Shown piece after piece: positions 26,566 to 36,000 of a stretch of DNA of 64,000 nt. How positions within the stretch are numbered: position 1 is the stretch's first letter; the number at the start of each line of letters is the position of its first letter. Below the pieces are notes generated by a model that saw only the letters and a list, made by a program, of their open reading frames with translations, did not search any database and was not told the DNA's origin. Source of the DNA: Lewinellaceae bacterium (GTDB lineage Bacteria; Bacteroidota; Bacteroidia; Chitinophagales; Saprospiraceae); the NCBI GenBank assembly GCA_020636135.1, contig JACJYK010000001.1, positions 2,280,501 to 2,344,500 on the forward strand. The letters are read 5' to 3'. Both the position numbers and the translations under genes were made by a program.

Positions 26566-28032
26566 CTAAATTTTACCATTGGCGGCATCCAGCAATGCCA
26601 TAGTGACAGGATTTTTTGGATTGGAGAGCATGGATGGGGTTGGACCAGATTCTACAATCCGACCCTGGTCCAGGACATAAAGACGATTACAAACTTGTTG
26701 CATCCAGGTGATGTCATGACTAATAAAGAGTACTGAAAGTTGTGACGTGCCGGTTATATGCTGTAAGGTATGGAGGGTTTGATACTGGTTGTCTTCATCA
26801 AGACTGGAAATTGCTTCATCTGCGATCAATAGTTGGGGTTGCTTCAGTAAGGCCCGAATGATCGCAAGCCGTTGCCTTTCTCCCCCGGAGTAATATCCGG
26901 GTAGCCTGTCCAGAGCCAATCCTTCCAGGCCAAATGCAGCGAGGAGTGGCTTCCAGGGCTCATTGTTGATCTCGGATGGCACTATGGCATCCTTCAGCTG
27001 CTCCAGAACCGGTAATCTGGGATTCAAGGACGTATAAGGATTTTGAAAGACCAGCTGAATGGCGTTTGATTGAGCATTGCGGCTCATGGACCGGACCGGT
27101 TCACCCCGGAAAATAATACTTCCCTGCTGCAATGGGATCAGACGCGTGATAACCTTTGCCAATGTGGACTTGCCACCCCCGCTGCTTCCGATCACGCCGA
27201 CCCATTCTCCAGGATGCACTGTAAGGTCAATATCCCGAAGTATGGGCACCCTTCTACCCCACCCTTTTGCACGATAATCAAAGCCGAGCCCGGAAACGTC
27301 GAGCAAGTTTTCTTTGCCGACTGGATCCAATGGTTGCAGTTTACAGGATGGTGGCTTCAGATCGCCTACCACTATGCTTTTTGTTGCCAGGGTTTTGGAC
27401 AGGCTGACATCATGGGTTACCAGTAGAAGACCCAGTTTTTCACTCTTCTGGAGCCGGATCATTAGTTCTATGATCTTCTTTTGGGTGAGTTTATCCAGAT
27501 TGGAAGTAGGCTCATCCGCAATGATCCACCGGGCACCTGTTGCCAGTGCTATCGCCAGTAATGCACGCTGTACTTGTCCACCGGACAATTCATGTGGAAA
27601 TCTGTCCAGCATATCAGGACCCAACTCCACTGCTTCAAACCACCTGTCCATCTGTGAGCGCTCGTTTGGTTTGCCTGCAAGGGATAGCGCATCCCTGAAG
27701 GATTTTGAAATTTTGCGTAATGGATTGAATGCCAGATCGGTTTCCTGAGTCAGGTAAACCATCTTTCCGGCGTTCCATGCTGTTCGTTCCTTCTCGGACT
27801 TGGTGGATAGTTCCTGACGTCCTTCATCAGAGATGTACGAAACATATCCGGTAGCGTGCAGGTTTTCCGGTAGTATGCCGGAAATGAATTTGCAGATGAT
27901 GGACTTGCCGGCACCGGAAGAGCCAGTCAGGGCGACAATCTCGCCCTCCTGCCAGGTCAGAGCCAATTTGCCGACAAGTTCTTTGCCCTGGTCGGTGGTA
28001 ATGGAATCGATATGTACGTGGATTTCGCGCAA
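26566..28032 (-). CDS. ABC transporter protein with two ATPase domains (oligopeptide/nickel type)
   Basis: A 488-aa protein with two complete ABC ATPase domains, as in YejF or fused DppD/DppF of oligopeptide importers. Domain 1: Walker A GSSGAGKSIICK, signature SGGQVQRALLAIAL, Walker B IIADEPTSNLD. Domain 2: Walker A GSSGGGKSTLAK, signature SGGERQRLAIIRAL, Walker B LLIADEAISSLDE, where Ala-Ile replaces the usual Pro-Thr (DEPTS). No permease or binding-protein gene is nearby, so its membrane partners must be encoded elsewhere. Divergent from the ABC-2 exporter at 28127 with a 94-bp gap. Confidence 0.88.
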   Translation of the reverse strand: MREIHVHIDSITTDQGKELVGKLALTWQEGEIVALTGSSGAGKSIICKFISGILPENLHATGYVSYISDEGRQELSTKSEKERTAWNAGKMVYLTQETDLAFNPLRKISKSFRDALSLAGKPNERSQMDRWFEAVELGPDMLDRFPHELSGGQVQRALLAIALATGARWIIADEPTSNLDKLTQKKIIELMIRLQKSEKLGLLLVTHDVSLSKTLATKSIVVGDLKPPSCKLQPLDPVGKENLLDVSGLGFDYRAKGWGRRVPILRDIDLTVHPGEWVGVIGSSGGGKSTLAKVITRLIPLQQGSIIFRGEPVRSMSRNAQSNAIQLVFQNPYTSLNPRLPVLEQLKDAIVPSEINNEPWKPLLAAFGLEGLALDRLPGYYSGGERQRLAIIRALLKQPQLLIADEAISSLDEDNQYQTLHTLQHITGTSQLSVLFISHDITWMQQVCNRLYVLDQGRIVESGPTPSMLSNPKNPVTMALLDAANGKI

Positions 28033-28126
28033 GCCTTACTGGTCTGAATGGCACCTTTCATCCAAATATCCGTAATCCTCATCGAAATCATCCTATTCCA
28101 GAAAATGAATTCGGTAGATTCGGTTT

Positions 28127-29023
28127 ATGGGAAATGTATTGACTATACGGGGATTGACCAAGTCATACGGCCCGATCGTGGCGCTCGATCACCTCGACCT
28201 GGATGTAGATCACGGTCAGGTCTGGGGCATACTGGGGCCAAATGGCAGTGGCAAGACTACCACGCTGGGTATCATCCTTGGCATTCTACACGCACAATCC
28301 GGTGACTTCACCTGGTTTGATGGAAAATATGGCTGGGAGTACCGTAAACAAATCGGAGCTATCCTTGAAACGCCTAATTTCTATCCTTACCTGAATGCGC
28401 TGGAGAATCTGAAGATTATCCAGCACATAAAGAAAAGTTATGATGATCCGATCGAAGAATATCTTGAACTGGTCAAGCTGTCTCACCGCAAACATTCACC
28501 CTTCCGTACCTATTCTCTGGGGATGAAGCAGCGCCTGGCCATAGCCTCCACGCTGATCGGATCTCCTCAGGTGTTGATCTTCGATGAACCAACCAATGGA
28601 CTAGATCCGGCGGGGATTGTAGATATCCGTAATACCTTGTTACAGATTGCGGCGATGGGGAAAACTGTCATCATGGCCAGCCATATTCTCGATGAGGTGG
28701 AAAAGATCTGTTCCCATGTCGCCATCCTGATGCAGGGAAGGTTGCTTAAGGCGGGTCGGGTAGGCAATATCCTAACAGAAAACCGGATCATTGAAGTTGG
28801 TTGTGCGGACCTGGCAGATTTGAAGCTAATATTATCCACTTTTCCCGGCATCATCAAGTTGTCTGAAAAGGAGGATAAGTTGGAGCTGGAGGTTAGTCCT
28901 GGTACCGACCTGGCCGAAATAAACCGGATGGCTTTTAATCACCATCTGGTACTTACCCACCTACGTGAAAAAGCCAATCGGCTGGAAGATGAATTCCTTA
29001 CCCTAATTGCACAAAACGGATGA
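28127..29023 (+). CDS. ABC-2 type exporter, ATP-binding subunit
   Basis: Cytoplasmic ATPase of an ABC-2 type export system (298 aa). Motifs: Walker A GPNGSGKTTT, Q-loop region ILETPNFYPYLNALENL, signature SLGMKQRLAIA, Walker B VLIFDEPTNGLDP and the switch His in ASHILDE, then an ~80-aa C-terminal regulatory part. It overlaps the permease gene by 4 bp (ATGA-type junction at 29020-29023), showing translational coupling. Exported substrate unknown; relatives handle antibiotics, lipids or polysaccharides. Confidence 0.92.
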   Translation: MGNVLTIRGLTKSYGPIVALDHLDLDVDHGQVWGILGPNGSGKTTTLGIILGILHAQSGDFTWFDGKYGWEYRKQIGAILETPNFYPYLNALENLKIIQHIKKSYDDPIEEYLELVKLSHRKHSPFRTYSLGMKQRLAIASTLIGSPQVLIFDEPTNGLDPAGIVDIRNTLLQIAAMGKTVIMASHILDEVEKICSHVAILMQGRLLKAGRVGNILTENRIIEVGCADLADLKLILSTFPGIIKLSEKEDKLELEVSPGTDLAEINRMAFNHHLVLTHLREKANRLEDEFLTLIAQNG

Positions 29024-29832
29024 TACGCTATTTACTGACATTGGAGTGGCTCAAGTACCGGAACAATGGCCTGGTAAAAGTGCTTCTCTTATTTTTTGTT
29101 ATCAGCCAGAGCTTTCTGTTACTTACCGGTAAGAAGTTCCCGGAGCTACCACCACCTTTACCGGCGCCGTCCGCCATCTTTGAGTTTCCCTCTGTTTACG
29201 TCTATCAGGGATACATAGGTAACTGGCTTGCTTTTATTCTGTTAGGGTTTCTGGCCATTTACATGACTTCATCGGAATTCAGTTCAAAGACTTTCCGGCA
29301 AAACCTGATCACCGGATTAAGCCGTAGTCAGATGTTTCAGGCCAAACTTTATACAATCCTGATGATCAGCACAGTGGCTACCTTGTTGTATTGGATCAGC
29401 TGCCTGGCATATGGTTTGATCCATACACCCGATATTACCATTGACCTGATCACGGAACGCTGGGAGTGGGTTCTACGATACTGGCTGATGTGCCTGGGTT
29501 ATATGAGTTTCGCCTGGATGCTGGCAGTGGTCTTCAGACGTTCAGCCCTGGCAACGATATTTTATCTAACCTATGTCTTGTTTTTAGAACCTATCCTGCG
29601 CTGGGCCGTACACTATCAATTGTTCAATCACCGCAGCATGCTTTTCTACCCGATGAATGCCATTGAAGATCTCGAGCCCAATCCTTTTTTCGAATATGCC
29701 GATGCTATTCAGCAGAAGGACATGCCCTTCCCACTTTTCCTGCAACCCTGGGAAGCAGTGCTTACATCCTCCATTTACATCGTCATTTTCCTCTTCATCA
29801 CCTACCGGGTGATCCGTCGCGCTGACCTCTAA
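29020..29832 (+). CDS. ABC-2 type exporter, membrane subunit
   Basis: Integral membrane partner of the preceding ATPase (270 aa, about six hydrophobic helices, the first at 20-37). The layout, with an early 'YIGNWLAFILLGFLAIYMTSSEFSSKTFRQNLITGLSRSQ' region, is typical of ABC-2 permeases, where the amphipathic segment contacts the ATPase. A Pro-rich loop (LPPPLPAPSA) follows the first helix. Starts inside the ATPase stop and ends with a 4-bp tail-to-tail overlap with the M1 peptidase gene. Confidence 0.85.
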   Translation: MIRYLLTLEWLKYRNNGLVKVLLLFFVISQSFLLLTGKKFPELPPPLPAPSAIFEFPSVYVYQGYIGNWLAFILLGFLAIYMTSSEFSSKTFRQNLITGLSRSQMFQAKLYTILMISTVATLLYWISCLAYGLIHTPDITIDLITERWEWVLRYWLMCLGYMSFAWMLAVVFRRSALATIFYLTYVLFLEPILRWAVHYQLFNHRSMLFYPMNAIEDLEPNPFFEYADAIQQKDMPFPLFLQPWEAVLTSSIYIVIFLFITYRVIRRADL

Positions 29833-31715
29833 TTGGCCGGAAAAATATTGTTGCTCAGATCAACGTCCGCCACCCGTTGGCTGGGATCCAGTTCAATCTT
29901 TTCGACATCCTGGTGCTTAACAGGGATCTTGAACTGATATTGCGGATGAGTCCATGGCCAGTCCGGTAAAAGTTGAAATGGATGGCCTTCCCATAGCTCC
30001 TGTTTTTCTCCCCGCATGAGGGTCAGTGGAATGGTAAAGGCAAGTGGTTGTCCCCCTTTTCGTTGCACGATAACGTCCTGTGGCATCGGCATCAACCCGA
30101 TCCGTCTGAGGGTAATAAGGGTGGAATCCCCTGCTGCCTCTATATTTTCGATGGCATAATCGATGGTATGTGTGGTGTTGACCATATACTCTTTATACCA
30201 GTCGAGCTCCAGGCCGGATTCTTTTTCCATGATGCGGATAAAGTCGTTCGCATTCGGATGTTTGAACTTCCAGGTATTGAAATAGCGGAGCAGACCCCGG
30301 TCAAAAGCTGGCTTTCCAATGACGTATTCCAACTGGTTAAGGAAGATCTGGCCTTTGGTATAGGATCCCATTCCGTAAGCCGAATTTGTCTGGAAGTGAT
30401 CGGCATGCGTTGAAAGTGGCTCTTCAGCTCCGGATTGAGTAAACCGGGTATAGCCGGCATAAACCCGCTGAAAAGGGTTGTCACTTGGCGTGCCGGCAAT
30501 GATTTTATTTCGGACCAGATAGTCCATGATCCGCGTACTGGCATAGCTGGTATAGCCTTCATCCATCCAGGCAACCAGGCTCTCGTTGGTCCCGAGTACC
30601 ATCTGGTACCAGCTGTGCATTAATTCGTGGGTAGCCACGCCTACCAGGCTGCCCAGGGAGCGTTCACCGGTGATCAGCGTGGCCATGGGATATTCCATGC
30701 CTCCGTCTCCACCCTGAACGAATGAATATTGTTTGTAGGGATACTTCCCGAAATTGCGGTCAGCATAGGAAAAAACACTGTCCATAATCGACCCCAACTG
30801 GGGCCAGGAGTCTTTTGTGCGGTCATTTTCCTGGAAGAAAAAATGCAACTCGGTACCATCAGCAGCTTTGTGCGTTAAATGACGGTATTCCGGATCGGCG
30901 GCCCACATGAAGTCGTGTACATTCGGTGCCAGAAAATGCCAGGTCAACTTTCCGTTCTGATCTTTCCGGCTGGGATTCGCACAATAGCCATGACCGATCT
31001 CACAGGGATTCTGGAGATATCCGCTACCACCGATGGTGTAGGAAGAGTCGATGGTAATAGTCACATCAAAATCGCCCCATACACCATAAAACTCCCGGGC
31101 TATGTACGGGTCAGCGTGCCATCCCTGGTAATCGTATTCGCACATTTTCGGATACCACTGAGCCATGGAATAAGCGATGCCTTCGGCATTGTCACGTCCG
31201 GAGCGGCGGATCTGTATGGGAACCTGGCCGGTGAATTCCATCTCGAGGACGGCAGAGGATTGCGGCATAATGGGTTCGGCAAGCTTAACTTCCAGGATGG
31301 TATTTTCATCCTGATAGCTAACCTCTGTTCCGTTTTGCTTCAGGGATTGGATGTGTTGGTAACCGATCTCATCTGGTTGCAGCCGGGAAATCCTGCTCCC
31401 TACCCTTCCGTCGGGATCTGCGATGGTACGGCTACGTACATCCATCATACTGTTGGGCTGAAAAGCATTAAAGTAGAGATGATAGAATACCCGGTCAAGG
31501 GTATCCGGTGAATTATTGAGATAAACCAGTCGCTGTGTACCTTTGAATTGATGGGTTTTAACGTCAAAGTCAATCTTCATTTCATAGCTCACACGCTGTT
31601 GCCAGCGATCGGGCTGAGCATCAGCATTCAGAAAGAATAGCCCCAACATCAGGGTAATGAAACAACGAAGCCGCCGGATGTCCCTGATCATAGATATTCG
31701 CATTGGATTCATCAA
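29829..31715 (-). CDS. M1 family metallopeptidase (no T9SS tail)
   Basis: Exported gluzincin (628 aa). Signal peptide: CFITLMLGLFFLNADAQ at about 18-34. An N-terminal beta-sandwich precedes the catalytic domain with GGMEYPM (exopeptidase loop, Tyr where classical APN has Asn) and HELMH (His363 first ligand) followed by AWMDEGYTSY carrying the third zinc ligand. C-terminal ~100 residues are a beta domain. Unlike the M1 enzyme at 16.2 kb there is no sorting domain, so it should be periplasmic. Predicted to trim peptides in nutrient uptake. Confidence 0.92.
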   Translation of the reverse strand: MMNPMRISMIRDIRRLRCFITLMLGLFFLNADAQPDRWQQRVSYEMKIDFDVKTHQFKGTQRLVYLNNSPDTLDRVFYHLYFNAFQPNSMMDVRSRTIADPDGRVGSRISRLQPDEIGYQHIQSLKQNGTEVSYQDENTILEVKLAEPIMPQSSAVLEMEFTGQVPIQIRRSGRDNAEGIAYSMAQWYPKMCEYDYQGWHADPYIAREFYGVWGDFDVTITIDSSYTIGGSGYLQNPCEIGHGYCANPSRKDQNGKLTWHFLAPNVHDFMWAADPEYRHLTHKAADGTELHFFFQENDRTKDSWPQLGSIMDSVFSYADRNFGKYPYKQYSFVQGGDGGMEYPMATLITGERSLGSLVGVATHELMHSWYQMVLGTNESLVAWMDEGYTSYASTRIMDYLVRNKIIAGTPSDNPFQRVYAGYTRFTQSGAEEPLSTHADHFQTNSAYGMGSYTKGQIFLNQLEYVIGKPAFDRGLLRYFNTWKFKHPNANDFIRIMEKESGLELDWYKEYMVNTTHTIDYAIENIEAAGDSTLITLRRIGLMPMPQDVIVQRKGGQPLAFTIPLTLMRGEKQELWEGHPFQLLPDWPWTHPQYQFKIPVKHQDVEKIELDPSQRVADVDLSNNIFPAN

Positions 31716-31779
31716 TATTTGATTATTTGATATTTGAATTGGATATTTGTAACCTTAACTCGACATCAAAAGTAGAACA

Positions 31780-32337
31780 ATGCACAAAATACAGAAACAA
31801 ACTGCTTGGTGGATTTTCGTATTGGTTGGAATAGGAGTACTATCGCGGCTCATACCGCATATGTATAATTTTACGCCATTGGGCGCCATTGCATTGTTCA
31901 GCGCTGCTTATGTTGGCCGTAAAAGTCTTAGCATTTTGGTTCCAGTCATCACCCTGTGGATAAGTGACCTCCTGCTTAATAATTTCGTTTACAGCGAATA
32001 TGTAAGTGGATGGGGACGCTTTTTTGGTTTCGGCTGGTCCTATCTGGGTTTTCTGTTGATCGTTGGACTCGGGTGGTTGACGTTGAAAAAAATCAATTTG
32101 TGGACGGTGCTGGGTAGTAGCGTAGCTGCAAGTGTCGTTTTCTTCCTGGTCTCCAATTTTGGCAGTTGGCTGGGCAGTACCATGTATGCACAAAACACCA
32201 GCGGATTATTGATCTGCTATGCCGCCGGTATTCCATTCTTCTGGAAATCACTTGCCGGAACGGTCTTCTTCTCTCTCGTTTTCTTCAACACCTTTGAATG
32301 GTCAAGCTCCCGGAAGCTGATCTGGGAAAAAGCCTGA
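31780..32337 (+). CDS. DUF6580-type membrane protein
   Basis: A 185-aa integral membrane protein with five or so helices. The N-terminal 'RLIPHMYNFTPLGAIALFSAAYVG' and the 'WISDLLLNNFVY' motif are the hallmarks of the DUF6580 family, described as putative transport proteins with an ECF-S-like look. Substrate unknown. It is followed by the ~0.5-kb tandem repeat block and has no gene partner on its strand. Confidence 0.8.
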   Translation: MHKIQKQTAWWIFVLVGIGVLSRLIPHMYNFTPLGAIALFSAAYVGRKSLSILVPVITLWISDLLLNNFVYSEYVSGWGRFFGFGWSYLGFLLIVGLGWLTLKKINLWTVLGSSVAASVVFFLVSNFGSWLGSTMYAQNTSGLLICYAAGIPFFWKSLAGTVFFSLVFFNTFEWSSSRKLIWEKA

Positions 32338-32419
32338 TTGCTCCGTAGTCAGGGAAAAGTAAGTTTAATCAGAATTATCCTATTGTTTCGAACTCCCGTA
32401 CTGAGGTCTTTGTGAGTGG

Positions 32420-32931
32420 GACTGCTTTGTTCACTCGAACACGGACATTTACACGGATATCAGAGTGGAGAGAGCGAAGAGGGCGAATGAAATGTACTTC
32501 TTGAATGCTTTGATCAGTCGCACACTGACATTCACACGGATATCAGAGTGGGTTGGAGAGTGAGCGTGAAGAACGCAAGTGAAATGTACTTCTTGATTGA
32601 ATTGATAACTCCCACACTGACGTTCAAACGGATAACAGGTTGGAGTGAGAGAGCGAAGAGGGCAAGTGAAATGTACTTTTTGATTGATTTGATAACTCCC
32701 ACACTGACGTTCAAACGGATAACAGAGTGGGTTGGCGTGAGAGAGCGAAGAGGGCGAATGAAATGTACTTCTGGATTGCTTTGATCGGTCGCACACTGAC
32801 GTTCACACGGATAGCAGAGTGGGTTGGAGAGTGAGCGTGAAGAACGCAACTTCTTGATTGAATTGATCACTCCCACACTCACACTCACACGGATATCAGG
32901 CGGGTTGGGGTGTGAGCGTGAACTTCGTGAG
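32420..32931. repeat. Imperfect ~92-bp tandem repeat array (5-6 units)
   Basis: Units aligned on ACGGATA start at 32453, 32536, 32628, 32715, 32807 and 32889 (spacing 83, 92, 87, 92, 82); 32420-32452 is a degenerate tail of a further copy and the last unit is partial. The full 92-bp form is 32715-32806. Shorter units lack small blocks: unit 1 misses the GGTTGGAGT-like segment, unit 5 misses AAGTGAAATGT. Two core types alternate, one with AGAGAGCGAAGAGGG (units 1, 3, 4) and one with GAGCGTGAAGAACGC (units 2, 5), the latter able to form a GCGT/ACGC hairpin. Open frames on both strands are by-products. Confidence 0.92.
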
Positions 32932-32969
32932 CTACATCAGTTTGGGTTAGTGTTTGAGTGAATGGGAAA

Positions 32970-33011
32970 TAAAAAAACTCCCTGCAGGGATCAGCCACAG
33001 GGAGTCTTTTT
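32970..33011 (-). terminator. Bidirectional terminator after the 1708-aa protein gene
   Basis: ACTCCCTG (32977-32984) pairs with CAGGGAGT (32998-33005) around a 13-nt loop; A-run (32971-32976) on the left and T-run (33006-33011) on the right give U-tails in both directions. It lies 25-60 bp past the stop of the large gene. Confidence 0.8.
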
Positions 33012-33035
33012 CTGAAATGGTTTTGATAATGGGTT

Positions 33036-36000
33036 TTATTGAATCTTCAACATTTTCTGCTGCAGTGTCAGTTCGGCAACTTTCAGTTTTACATAGAGCA
33101 ATCCGGTATGCCCGGCAAGATCCTCAGCAGAAATCCTGAGCTCGTTGTATCCTTTCTTACATTCAACCTGCTTCACAAATACTTGTCTGCCCTGAATGTC
33201 GTAGACTTCCATTTCCGCTTTACCATCTTTTGGTGCGATTATACCGATCATGGTCTGATCGCTGAATGGATTCGGATAGTTCTGGTACATATACCAGCCA
33301 TCAACTGCATGGTCCAGCGTGGAGGACTCCCATCCTACCCTGAGTACTTCGGTCAGATTAGGCCGGTAGGCTTCTGCTGCGGTGACCAATGAACCTAACT
33401 GAATAGCTTCTTCAGCAGGTGCCTTGGTATTGGACTCCAGTTGAATGTAGAATAGCGGCTCCGGAGAGTTGGAGAAGGTTTTACCTTTCTGATCCAGGGT
33501 GACCGTCATCAACCCTGGTTCAAGAACAGCAAACATGCTTTGGTCTACCTGGATGCTTCCCGAAGAAAGTCCGAGGAATTTGACATCATGTCCGGAAAGG
33601 GTGAACTGAGCACCTGCTATTTTATCCGATAAATTGTATGCATAAACTGGAACATCCAACTTCGTGTGTGGTGTCAGATCAAAGTGGTTCGTTGTAAGGT
33701 TCCAGGTTTCGTTGGTGCGTACCTCTACAGACTGTAAACCACTTGCAGAAGCGCTTCCATTGACATCTCCAACCTTGACAGCTACGAAGTTCATGCCGGT
33801 TTTATCTTCGCTGATATCCTGCATTGGTCTCATTTCTGAAGCATTCCATGGCGAATAGATATCCGCAAAAGAATAATCGGAAGCTACAAACCGCCAACTT
33901 GTGTTGTTCGGCATTTGGTCGCTGTATCCCAGGATAATCTTACGCAATTCAATGATGTCCACTGCTGTAATGGAATTTGATTTATTGATATCAGCAGCGA
34001 GCATCTGGTAGGGAGAGGTCAACTTCTCAACGCCCAGTATGTGTTTTTGGATCTGTACTATATCCAGGGTTGATAACCCATTGACCGGATCATCGTTCTT
34101 ATAGGGACGGATCCGGTAATTTTCATGACCCGGGATATTGGTAAATACATAGGTGCCGGTGTTCGTCGTATTGGAAGTGAAAGCAAACCCAGGTGCTTCA
34201 ATGGACACCTTCACGTTTTGAACCAACTGTCCTTTTTCTGTTTGGATGGTTCCGCTGACAGAATAAGCAGTCAGTGAAATGTCTTTACACGGTTGATCTG
34301 AACCATTCTGCAACCGGATGTATGTTGAACAGAAGTCCTGGTTACCAGCTTCATCGGTTACCCAGAACATCACCTCGATCAGCTCATTCAGATTGAAGTA
34401 AACATCATCACAATCAAATACTTTACAGCTGTCATCCGGATTCTCTGTGAAGCTAAATTTAAGCTTGCCCTGCTCCGTACAGTTATCATAACTACCGGCA
34501 TCCAGATCAGCGGCACAAATGGTGATCGTCTTGGAACTTGGCATGATCACAGTTGCGATACCATTATAGCAATATGGTGTAGGCTTCTTGCAATCCATGA
34601 TACTGAAGGTCGTATAACAACTGTCAGCGTTACCACATCCATCCGATCCGATCAACCATACTCCATATTCCCCAACCGGCAATTCTTTCTCCAGGACAGA
34701 ACCTGATCCATAATAAACCGGAACGCCGGAAGCCATTACAATATGACGGTAAACGATTTCATTCGCGGGAGTACAATTGTCTGAACCGCTGGCCAGCAAA
34801 TCATAATTGACTGTAGCCGCATCGCAGTTATAATCGAATATGCAGGTGGGCTCCAATGTATTACAGGAAATTTCAGGAGCAATCTCATCAATCACCTTGA
34901 TGACCTGAAGATAGGTCATGTATCCGTCACCGTCATCCTTCAAATTACGGTGAACACAGCAGCGATCAGCAGATGCTACCAGGCGATCGTCAACAATAAC
35001 ATCCGGATAACGACTGTGAATATCCGGTGAAAAGACACACCAATCGATCAATTTCCAGGTCCGCAGGATCTTATAACAGCCTTCGGTTGTCTCAAACTTT
35101 TCATCACTGTAGGTCACACCGATCAATTCGCAGTCATCGTCACTGATGACAGGATATCCAGCTCCTTCTGTGCTGGCATCGAGATCGGTCTCCTCATCAC
35201 AGGTCACAACCACATCTTCCGGGAAGATGACTTCGAAATCGGAGCGGGGAAGAACAACCAGTGTCTGATGATCGTACGAAGTGTTGCCACACTTGTCGAC
35301 AGCAGTAACGGTTTTGGTCAGTGTACCTACACCGCATTCATTAAGGCCTCCCTCAATGACCTCTTCGTATTCAGGTGCCCAGCAGTTATCCGTAATGACC
35401 CAGTCAGCTGCTGTTTCATCAAAATAATGGCGGGGATCCGGATGTGCGCCATCATCCTGCCCAGTTTGGTAGTCTGCATCGTATTTATCGAGCATCAGCC
35501 AAAGCCGGCAATAGATGGGCTGCCAGCTGTGCGTGTCATACCAATCGGAATAGTCATCACAAGATGGTTTACCGGTATAACTGTAATCATCTCCACAGGC
35601 TGAACCGTGATAATATCCATAAACGCTATTCCATGGCACTTCTACGCAACAAGCGCTTAAATTGTCATCATTGGATGTACTGGGTAATCCTGATGCCCCG
35701 GAAGATACAAAGGGGTCCGAACAGTAGCTGGTCAGGACATCCTCATTCCAGCATACATCATGCGTGAATTGCGCACCATGGCCGGTAACTTTATAGGTCT
35801 TGGTACCACCGGCATAGGGCTTTGTGAGTTCCCACCAGTAAGGCACACCATCACAGTATACGGTAATGTCATCCGGAGCGATCACGACCGGAGGTTGTTT
35901 GTCGTCCTTCCGGACCTCGATCATACAATCGTTGTACAGGTGGGGGAAAGCCCACCGCTTGCTGATACTCAGACTCCAGGTAATCGAATATTCGTCAGGA

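Noticed and set aside
32449..32888. Frames of 78-118 aa on both strands in the tandem repeat block
   Set aside because: They repeat the same words (such as FERQCGSYQ) because the DNA is repetitive; no start signals or protein-like features.
32420..32931. CRISPR array interpretation of the tandem repeats
   Set aside because: Units are contiguous with no unique spacers, periods vary by deletion, and no cas genes are in the window.
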